From Serpula lacrymans var. lacrymans S7.9 (lineage: Eukaryota; Basidiomycota; Agaricomycetes; Boletales; Serpulaceae): a DNA stretch of 64,000 bases. Below the pieces are notes generated by a model. The model saw nothing but the letters and a program-made list of their open reading frames with translations, ran no database searches and was not told the DNA's origin. The translations under genes and the position numbers were made by a program. The stretch covers positions 3,932,908-3,996,907 of the forward strand of contig NW_006763290.1 in the NCBI RefSeq assembly GCF_000218685.1, written 5' to 3'. Each line of letters begins with the position of its first letter. Position 1 is the first letter of the stretch. Below are positions 55,629-64,000 of the stretch, in pieces.

Positions 55629-56930
55629 ATAGGGTAATATATGCTATGTTGTAAAGCCTCAACTAAACTACTATTTTTCATATTCTATGAGGTCTCTATC
55701 ATTATTGTGTTCTGGTCAGTCCTTGGACTGAATAGCGTTGTCATAGTACCACTTTCATGGTTTTGGCAACCACTTGGGTTTTGACATCTACTTTTGTGAT
55801 GACTTCCAGATTGCATATAGACAATCTCACTATCTGAGCTCCCCACAGACTTTGTCTAGATTTAGATATTTATACAATTTCAATTCTGAAAACCTTAACT
55901 ACTTTAAACTTTGCCAATAGGGTTGCTAACTCTTTAACAGATAGTCTAGTGCATGTGCTCCTTATTTTTTTTTCCCCAAGGCATCAAAATTATTTGGCAT
56001 ATTAATATCATTGTTGGTTAAGAAGAATATGTAAATATATACTGCTTGAGTCTTATCTGCACCAAACCTCTGTTTATTTGTCCAATTAATGCAAGATGGG
56101 GACTGCCCTGGGGTGTAAGAATCTTCACTAATCCTGCCTTGCAGCTTGTAAGAGTCTTAGCAATATTGCTATTTTCACCAGAAAACTGTTGACTATGATG
56201 GTTGTTGCTATTGATATTGTCAACATGACAGGAAGACATAAAGAGCCTCCAGGTTTTAAGTAGGGCTGCAAGTCATCAGATAAATGGGTGTCCCCACTGA
56301 TGAAGGGATAAACTAGTGCTTCAATATATTAGTTTTTTCACAAATATCTGCTTCCACATATTGGAGTAGCAATGACATGACCTATATAGCACCTATGGGT
56401 CAACAGTTTGTAGCTAAGTGTAGCTATGTGAATATTCTCTGAACAATGCTATCAATAGATCAAATCATATATCAGTCATAATTACATGTGAGATCTGAGA
56501 AAATAATATGTGTTATGAATTGCGGTACTATTGTTGGACAATAGGTGCAATTTGTCTGGGAAGATTTCCAGTAACTCATTGGTTATTAAACTTGAAGCTA
56601 CAGTATCAGAACTTGACCAGTAGAGATTATTTTTAGATTTATAGCTGCTTATGTAGAAAAATAAGAAGGGATTTAAAGCATTGAGCCAGCAGAATGAAAC
56701 TGAAAGACAACACACATTTTGGAATGATTCCACAATTTTTGGTCACACTGGGGCGCAACAGCACTTACAGACAAAATAAGGCAGAGCTCATCGGTTGGCA
56801 TTGGGGTTGTAATCTGAGACAAAAAAATAGTAAAGTTCACTTGTTGATTTCTTCTTCTAAGGGTTTGGTGTATGTGATATGGCAAGGGGTAGGCCCGGCT
56901 ATGTGATTATACTCTGTTGATAAAAGAATT
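55629..56930. other. AT-rich gene-poor sequence
   Basis: Nothing is recognised; only short open frames without motifs. Confidence 0.3.
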
Positions 56931-57252
56931 ACTACTGTACCATTTCAACCATAGGTTCACAGAGTGTGATATGTGATGGCTGTGAACACTATAAGTTAAT
57001 GGTCAAACTTGAGTGTGATGTGTGATGCATGCAATTTTATTCAGTTTACTGATTAAGGCCTCTCACAACCGCTTAAGCCCTGCATGTGACAAGATGGTCC
57101 ACCACAAAAAAAAATTACATAATGTATTATAAAGTGTCACAGATTTGTCAGTAGTTTATTATGGTTTGTGAGTTGTGATGAAACCAACAATTATACGATT
57201 CAGTTTTCTTTGTGACCTGTGACTGAACCTATGGTCAAAATGGTACAGTAGT
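56931..57252. mobile_element. MITE-like element T4
   Basis: Inverted ends ACTACTGTACCATTT...ACCATAGGTTCA (56931) and their complement ending at 57252 match over about 29 bp with two mismatches. 322 bp, no ORF. The interior repeats GTGTGATATGTGATG-like words. The target duplication is unclear (TTA / TTG). Confidence 0.65.
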
Positions 57253-57438
57253 TGGCAGTTTTAATAGTATAGACCAAAATTATCTGCAAGTTTTTGAAGA
57301 TATTGACAGCTGCAGTAGCTGTGACTGTCCAGGCTGTCTTATAGCTGACAACACAAATAATTTTTAAAAATCCACTATTAAATGTTTGTAATAAAAGAGT
57401 GACTAAGAACTACTGTGAGTGTGCTGTGATGATCTATA

Positions 57439-57718
57439 CACAGCAAGCATAACCAACTTTTGTCATACTCATAATTGATAGAAAAGTCTGAAAGTAGCTG
57501 AAATATTTGATTGCATTTTGGACCTACAAAATGATGTCTTTTTGTTGACATATTCCCATAAATACTATATTTTTGTGTGGATATGTAGAAATATGTTAAC
57601 AAAAAAATAAAATATTCTGATAAAGTCTTGTAGGTCCAAAATGCAATTAAACGTTTTAACTACTTTCAGACTTTTTCATTGATTTTGGGTGTGACAAAAG
57701 TTGGTTATGCTTGCTGTG
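57439..57718. mobile_element. MITE-like fold-back element T5
   Basis: Two arms of about 95 bp, starting CACAGCAAGCATAACCAACT, face each other across about 90 bp. They share AAGTCTGAAAGTAG and TTGCATTTTGGACCTAC. ATA flanks both ends (57436-57438, 57719-57721). 280 bp, no ORF. Confidence 0.75.
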
Positions 57719-57721
57719 ATA

Positions 57722-58501
57722 GTAACAATTCAATGTACCTCAGTCTATTTGGAGAAGACTAAGGTTGTTGTTACTGTGTTCCAAGTTTCGCTATGCAAAA
57801 ATGGGAAAATTATGTAATATACAACAAAGCAAAAACATGGAGAAAAATCTATAGTGTCTACTGATGGTTTGTATAGTACAGAATGGATACTAAAATGAAT
57901 GTAATGTAGTCCATACCCCAACAATAAACCCAAATCCTCCATTTAACTTGAGCAAATACATCAAATGAAAGCAAGACTAGAAGGTCTGGATCTAGTCCAA
58001 AAAGTAGACAATATCCTTGCCACTATATCCTGGGAAGTGAATGAACCTACCTCCTTTTCTTGATGCTCTTAGCTGAGGAGATCCTGGTGGCATAATGCCA
58101 CAGTAATAGCATTATCTGTTGCTTCAGTGAGCAACTATCTGAGGTTCTATTTTGCTGTAGCCTGGTAGTAGCCCCCAAGGAGTCAACAAGACTGGAACTC
58201 ATTGATCTTGTAGCTGGCAGATATGAACTTGTATTTTCATGTTTTTTACTTGTGCTTGCAGATATTTTGGCTGGACTACCCCCTTCTACACTAGATGCAC
58301 CAGATATTATAGAGTATCACTGTGCAAGCAACCCTACCATGCTTTTGCCTCAGATTTAAAATTTACTCATAGGCACTAGGATATCTTGTCCACCACATGC
58401 TCTATATTATCTGGGGTAACAAAATCCTGATGCTGCTGATATATGTGGTATGTGTTGAAGTGGAGCTAGCAGGCCTTAATTGATTATCTTGGTGTGTTAT
58501 T
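57722..58501. other. Unassigned AT-rich sequence
   Basis: No gene or repeat was recognised. Confidence 0.3.
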
Positions 58502-58597
58502 ACCTGGGACTCCAGCATTCATGGTTTGGTGCTTTACCAATTAAGCTACTAAGGCATACTTGGAAAGCACACTCATTGGTTGCACACCCAGAAGATC
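58502..58597 (-). repeat. SINE-like tRNA-derived repeat, 3'-truncated copy
   Basis: The minus strand matches 19895-19991: GATCTTCTGGG, TGCTTTCCAAGTATGCCTTA, A box TAGCTTAATTGG, then GCTGGAGTCCCAGGT, where similarity stops within the B box. It cannot be a tRNA gene. Confidence 0.6.
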
Positions 58598-60595
58598 AGT
58601 TGTGATGTTTACATCTAACAAGGTTTTTGTACAGCAATTGTTAAGCCTGTGTAGGTCCAAGTGCATCATGATATCTCTTAACAGTTGCATCCGGTGTCCA
58701 AAGATAGTAAGCCTGGTTTAGCTGGAGGGGGGTCTGATGAGTGCCTTACACGCGCGGACTTATTCGTGACACCATTCCATCAAGTCACTTCAATCTCTGT
58801 TGCTTGTAAGGTACCAGACTCTTCCCTACAGCCTCTGGCTAGCTGGGGGTCAATGACGAATCATCACGATGTATATATAGGCGCTATAAATTTTAGACAT
58901 TGATCACCTATCCTTGGATGTGACCATCATTTCGCATGAACTTAGAATGGCATGCTCCGGCGCTGTCACAGGACATGCTTTGGTTTCTCTCGAGAATGGT
59001 AGCTATAGATAAGAGAAATTTTAACCATGACTCGAAAAAGGTAAAGGCACCAATGGGAAAATGGGAAACGCACTGAGCTCCGCATCTTGCCGTGTCGATG
59101 GTGTGTTCGTATCGCGTATCGCACAGTATATATATGCCGTCGATCGTTTCTAGGCGGCGGGCCCGGTTCCCCATTGAAATATCCCCCAAAAATCCAGCAT
59201 TCATCAAGGCCTGTGGGTTCAGATCGAGGTAATAGCTACATATACTCGCTTGCTCAATCTGGTTTCAGTTACATTCGTAAAAGAGGTTGCGAAGTAAGAC
59301 ACTGAGAATTTTCATTCATGATAGAAGTCGAAGTTCTGCACCTTATGGTTGTAACTTTTGCTAATGTTGGATCTAAAAAATTCACACGTCCTACATTTAG
59401 GTCCGTGGATCACAACCACGTAGGCCTTACTTAGGCTTGGATGAATTCGAACGACCAAACCCCTGAATAAAACTACCAATTGTATGCCAGGATTCGACAG
59501 TTGTGCCTAACACCACATGCTCGAATCTCGGCTTCCCATAGGCTGTTTTGACCTAGATGTGTAGGCTCAGCCCACTTGACAGTCAATCTGCATATGATAT
59601 AATACACATCTTTTTCTTTCGTTGTCAATTTATATATTCCTTGTAACTGGAAATCCTATACTTCGGTATCAACGTCACGTTCTATACCAAAGTTAGTCCG
59701 TGTTGATTGATAAATGTATGATATCTTGGCAGACTGTGCCGAGCGGCTGCTCCCCTGGATGTGATACTCTTCGCTCTCCCTGGGTTAGATCGCCATAATA
59801 TTATAGTCTGGATGAAACCGCTTTTGCTGGAAACATCTCTGGCTATTTGTGGACGCACATGATCATGTTCATGACTCATATGCAATACATGGCACCTCAT
59901 GGTCACGGTATGGCAGGCTTTTTTTACTGTTATCAAGTGATTTAGTAGTCTCCGATAGTGCCTTGATTTTTGGGGAAACCGGTAGCGATCGTGCTACATG
60001 CGTTCCCACTACTATAACAACTTAGTCTCGAGTCAGAAGCTTTGGGAAGGCAGCGGATTGACAATGCCGCGTCCTTCCCAAAAACGTCTGGTTCGAGAAC
60101 AACTCATGTCTCACGGGTATGGGAAGAAATTGACCCAAATTCTCCAAAATGTGTTTACAGTACACGTCCGGAACATCCGCTGTGGCATTCGACAGTTCTG
60201 ATTTTAGTGAATTTATAGATGTTTAGACTGTACTATTAATTGAGTGACCGAAGTTGATCCGATTGATTTTCGATTTTCGAAGACCGATTGGTTACGTGAG
60301 TCGATTTTATTTGCCCCACGTTTCAAGAGGCTACCAGAAAAAAAGCCCCGACTCCCAGAGTTGTACTTATTTGTATGCTCGTCTCAATCCTGGTTTTATG
60401 CTATCTTTTTATTAGTGTATACCAGACAAACCATTCAGCATATGTGTATAAGCTACATTCTAGAGCATGTAGCCACAATGTAAATGAGTTCCAATCTGTG
60501 GCTCTACCACTTGGTGCAATGTTTTTGCCACCCTTGGGGGTTCCCATACATTATCAGACAGGCTTCTTTGTAGGGAGTGATGCATCTAAGAGACC
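58598..60595. other. Single-copy-looking region, CpG-richer, no assignable gene
   Basis: From about 58740 to 60330 CpG dinucleotides are frequent (for example ACACGCGCGGAC, TCGTATCGCGTATCGC, GGCGGCGGGCCCGG), unlike the repeats around it. Open frames at 58908-59207 (minus), 59682-59936 (minus) and 59998-60201 (plus) show no motif I can name. It could hold a small host gene, a non-coding RNA, or the end of a gene lost to transposons. Confidence 0.35.
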
Positions 60596-60857
60596 CGATA
60601 ACTGATATATACTCTGTAAGGATAATGTTAAATGCTATGATAGATGTAAGTAAATGTTGTTGTGACTATAATGAAATAACATACCTCAGTCTGTGTGTAA
60701 AAGACTGAGGCTCAAGAATGGAAATCTACGAGTTTTTTGGTGTAATCGTGGGAAAATTATGTATTAGGTAATGCTAGAAAAGCGGACAGGATAGAATGAA
60801 GTCTGCAAACATAGGTAGAAAGAAAGATATAAGAAATGTGAATGTATAATGCTAACA
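60596..60857 (-). mobile_element. 3' LTR of a family D copia element
   Basis: 262 bp on the minus strand from TGTTAGCATTATACATTC to CAGTTATC. It is preceded (60858-60870) by the purine-rich TTTGAGGGGGTG, a polypurine tract at the LTR edge. It matches the solo LTR at 24475-24763. Confidence 0.85.
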
Positions 60858-61025
60858 CACCCCCTCAAACCAAAATCAGCCCCATGAGCTTGACAAAATA
60901 TTCTAGTTTCGAATGAGAGAGAGGTTTAGTGAGACAATCAGCTGGCATGTCATTTGTAGGACAATATAGTAGGTTGATCTTGTTGTGTTCAATGGCTTCT
61001 CATACGAAGTGAAAACATGTGTCTA
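60858..61025 (-). pseudogene. Copia RNase H C-terminus (family D element)
   Basis: The minus strand reads HIDTCFHFV, a stop, EAIEHNKINLLYCPTNDMPA, then DCLTKPLSHSKLEYFVKLMG, the usual copia C-terminal block (H-x-HFxRE ... ADxLTKxL ... GL). It is cut at 61026 by the insertion of the family C copia element, so the rest of this element must lie beyond the right edge. Confidence 0.8.
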
Positions 61026-61030
61026 TGTGC

Positions 61031-61372
61031 TAATAAAACTAAGTGAAACTCAGCCACAGCCCGAGAGGCTATAGAAACGACTTTATTATTTACCTAAGTG
61101 AAACTACAATAGATGTTAGTTTAAGGTGATCTCTAATAAATGTAATGTAACATACCTCAGCCACTGCCCGAGAGGCTATAGAAATGACTGAGGTATTCCT
61201 ATACTAAACCCCCTACTACTTATAGTCGGAGGTGCTACTCGCTACAGTATAATGACTCCTAGGAGTACAATTGTGCTCCTAGGAGAACAATGGTTACTCC
61301 ATGGAGTGGTGGCTATGCTCCATGGAGAACAATGGCTGCTTTGGCAGAGACCGGGTTTATCCGGTTTTGTCA
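61031..61372 (-). mobile_element. 3' LTR of the family C copia element
   Basis: 342 bp. On the minus strand it starts TGACAAAACC right after the purine tract GAGTGGGAG and ends TTTTATTA. The outer flank (61026-61030, TGTGC) would be one target duplication; the partner is beyond the window. It carries four palindromes CTCCNNGGAG and two copies of the GTxGTTTCTATAGCCTCTCG block. Confidence 0.9.
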
Positions 61373-64000
61373 CTCCCACTCAAGTGCAACCGTAGTCCCA
61401 TAGCTTTAGAGTGATTACTGCCTCTCCCTTTGATACTAAGTCATCTCGGATAAAATGATATTTCCGTTGAATGTGTTTTGTGCAAGCACGGAACTGTGGA
61501 TATCGTGTAAGAATGATAGCTGCTTGATTGTCACAGTGCAATGTTGTAGGTCCATTTTGAGCATGTCCAATTTCTTCAAAAAATGTCTGAAGCCATGCAA
61601 GGTGTTGTCCAGCATTACTCAATCCAATGTACTCTGACTCCGTGGAGGATAAAGCTACCATGCTTTGTCTTTTGCTTGTCCAGGAGATTGCTCCTCAGAT
61701 GGTGATAAAGACAAACCCTGATGTTGATCGAGATGTGTCTGGGTCTCCAGACCAATCTGCATCTGAATATCCATAGAAATCCATGTCCATGGAGACATCT
61801 GTGCCATCATATTGTAGTTCCATGTCCCTGGTTGCTTTCAGATATCGGAGGACACATTTTGCAGCTTCCCAGTGATGGCTCCTTGGAGCTGAGCTATGCC
61901 TGCTTAGTATTCCAACAATGTAGGCAATGTCTGGGCGGGTTCCGAGCATGGCATACACGAGGGAGCCTACAATTGAGAGGTATGACACTTGGCGCCCTTC
62001 AATATGCATCTCATGTTGCACAATATCTTCCCCTGGAGCATTTGCAAGGAGTTTTGATCCATGGGCCATTGGTGTCCATACTGGTTTGCAGTTCTTCATT
62101 CCAGTACGCTCCAGGACTGTGTCAATATATTGGTGTTGCAATAGGGATATTGTTTTGTTTGAACAATCACGTTGGATTTCTATTCTGAGGATGTATTTTG
62201 CTTCTCCAAGGTCCCGCATTTTGAATATGGATTTGAGTTTGGCTTTTGTGATATCCATGAATTTTCGGGATGAAGCTCCTAGGAGGAGGTCATCTACATA
62301 GACAACAACAAAGCATATTTGTTTGTTGTCCCGGAATACATAGAGACATGTTTCTGCATTTAGTCTTGTGAAATCGAGCTCCTGGAGCTTATGATCAAGA
62401 GTTTTGTTCTATGTACGATCAGCTTGTTTTAACCCGTAGATGGATTTTTTCAATCTCCAGCAGTATCCAGGTTGGATAGGAATACCCCCTGAAGGAAGCA
62501 TGTACAGTTCTTCTTCAAGTTCTCCATTGAGATAAGCTGTGGATACGTCCATTTGATCAAGTTCTAGGTCGTACTTTGCTGCCAGGGCTAGAATAATACG
62601 GATTGACTCTAAGTTTGCAACCAGAGCAAAAACCTCCTGGTAATCAATCCCCTCCCTTTGAGTAAAACCTCATGCAACAATCCAGAGTTTGTATCTCTCA
62701 ATGTTTCCGTTTTGATCAAACTTGATCCGGAACACAGGTTTTGATGTGATGGGTTTTACTCCCTTTGGAAGTGGAACAGTGTCATATACTGCATTAGTAT
62801 TGAGACTTAGGAGTTCCTCCTCCAAGGCAGACTTCCATAATTCTCCATCCTGACGTGATAAGGCTTCCTTTAGTGTCCTTGGAAGGTCTGTGTTAGATGG
62901 ACCGGTACTTGCTATTCCAGCAAAGAATGTCTCCTCTGTATCAGATGTTTCTTCATAAACCTCAGGAGTGTTAGGTTTCTCCATGGAGTTGTCATGCTGC
63001 TCTTTTCAAGACTGTTCCTCATCTAGAGTCCTTTCAGTTTTTGTCTGCAGGACGGGTCTGGTGACTGCTTCTGCGTACTCCTAGGACTTCAGCAGGCATG
63101 ACTGCTCTTTTAGGAACTTGTGCAGATACTCCAGGGAGTAGACACATTTGTGTATTTGTTGCCCCACTCACTCCTGAAGGTGTTGAATCACTCCTCGGCG
63201 GCGTTGGATGACTCCTTGGAGGTGTTGTATGCCTTCCAGAAGCTGATCCAATGGACAGGCTGTCTAGCTGTATTCGGACTTTTTCCACATCAGCTGGCTG
63301 TATGTTGAGGGGCTGTCCTCCCATTGACTGTAACTCTACTTTGGCTTTCCGTTCTGAAGATGGCCAGTGTTCAGGTCTTGGTTGTAGAGACTATTGTGGA
63401 GGGTGTCTTAGCTGATCAGGTGCTCCCACTGTTCTCGGAACGTCTCCACGGAGGTATTGCCCCACTGCTCTTGGAACATCTTCATGCTGATATGGTTTCA
63501 TTGCTTGTGGAACATCTCCTTGGAGATGTGGTTCCATTTGCAATTCATTTTGATCTCGGATCCGAGGGTCAGGATCATCCTCCTCCAATGTTTTTTGGTC
63601 TGGATAGTGAGCATTCTCTGGAATGAGTCCCTCCCACTGATCTGTGCTAGTGTCTGTGTTCCAGGAAGCAGTGTTATCCTTTTGTACCTTTCCGGATTAA
63701 TTGAATATGTCATGCCGACTGGAAAACACAGTCCATTTTTCAGTGTCTAGGAGTTTGTAGGCTTGCTTTCCATGTGTGTAGCCAATCATTATGGCTTTGC
63801 GCCCCTTGGAGTAAAACTTCCCTTGCCTTTTGTCTTTTGGAATCAAGGCATATGCTTGGCATCCGAAAGGGCAAAACAAAGTTGGATCAACTCTCCTTTT
63901 AAACAGTATTTCATATGGGGTCTTTCCATGGAGTCCTGATGCTGGACTGCGTGCTGTGATATATGCAGCTGTTTGCATGGCATCTACCCAAAATGACTTT
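61373..64000 (-). pseudogene. Ty1/copia Pol (family C), continues past right edge
   Basis: The minus strand from the right edge reads: integrase end (AAYITARSPASGLHGKTPYE, YSKGRKAIMIGYTHGKQAY; 63978-63697); a Pro/Asp-rich linker with repeats GDVPRTVG, EDVPRAVG and TPPRSHPTPPRSD (63626-63034); RT from 62984 (LPRTLKEALSRQDGELWKSA, FALVANLESIRIILALAAKY, YVDDLLLG intact at about 62300); and RNase H (GYSDADWSGDPDTSRSTSG, SSTESEYIGLSNAGQ, HCDNQAAI). Stops: after IVA (62670, TGA where relatives have CGA), in the ADRT-stop-NKT segment (TAG where relatives have TGG), in the linker at 63391 and 63034, and before GAISW. Domain order and catalytic residues are otherwise kept, so the copy is recent but dead. 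Gag and the 5' LTR lie outside. Confidence 0.85.

Noticed and set aside
1..64000. CRISPR array or prokaryotic operons
   Set aside because: Spliceosomal introns, LTR retrotransposons and fungal protein families show eukaryotic nuclear DNA; no regularly spaced short repeats were seen.

Overview
The window looks like a transposon-dense stretch of a mushroom-forming basidiomycete (Agaricomycetes) nuclear chromosome. The evidence is short GT-AG introns of about 50-60 bp in the two intact host genes, a PalI/Rim9-type gene, a cysteine-free polyporopepsin-like aspartic protease, and remnants of transposon families typical of this class (KDZ, Plavaka-type CACTA, Ty1/copia, Ty3/gypsy). I cannot fix the species. 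All family assignments come from reading motifs by eye; no database search was run.

Layout. 1-8.4 kb: decayed, mostly unassignable transposon coding pieces (2.0-3.1, 3.8-4.8, 5.1-6.5 kb) with a TIR element at 3075-3641. 8.4-20.4 kb: two units, each joining a RecQ-like helicase pseudogene to a DUF6589-like gene; the first (8440-14635) is flanked by matching inverted terminal sequences of about 55 bp. 19.1-21.6 kb: two non-autonomous TIR elements. 21.9-23.7 kb: palI/rim9, intact. 24.5-31.5 kb: solo LTR, a TIR element with perfect 31-bp ends (25443-26766), and a KDZ transposase pseudogene. 32.6-36.9 kb: a copia element with 5' LTR and an open 956-codon gag-protease-integrase frame that is cut at the start of RT by a gypsy fragment. 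37.7-41.4 kb: a Plavaka-type transposase pseudogene split by a solo LTR that itself holds a second solo LTR of the same family in the other orientation. 42-47.7 kb: solo LTRs, a tRNA-like sequence, a decayed gypsy element, and a solo LTR carrying two further solo LTRs. 48.5-50.2 kb: secreted aspartic protease, intact, eight exons. 51-52.9 kb: solo LTR and a third, divergent DUF6589-like pseudogene. 53-60.6 kb: AT-rich, almost gene-free, with an LTR and two MITE-like elements, ending in a more CpG-rich stretch with no gene I can assign. 60.6-64 kb: the 3' ends of two nested copia elements on the minus strand, the outer one entering from the right edge.

How it fits together. Only two genes look functional for the host: palI/rim9 (alkaline-pH signalling at the plasma membrane) and the secreted aspartic protease. 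The rest is a layered transposon deposit. Target-site duplications, and in one case an uninterrupted copy of the target, allow the insertion order to be read. The most unusual signals are (i) the helicase + DUF6589 unit between inverted ends, a candidate DNA transposon type I cannot match to a named family; (ii) a 10-bp palindrome, CTCCNNGGAG, repeated at least eleven times across the LTR and coding region of one copia element; and (iii) tRNA-like Pol III promoter modules carried inside TIR elements.
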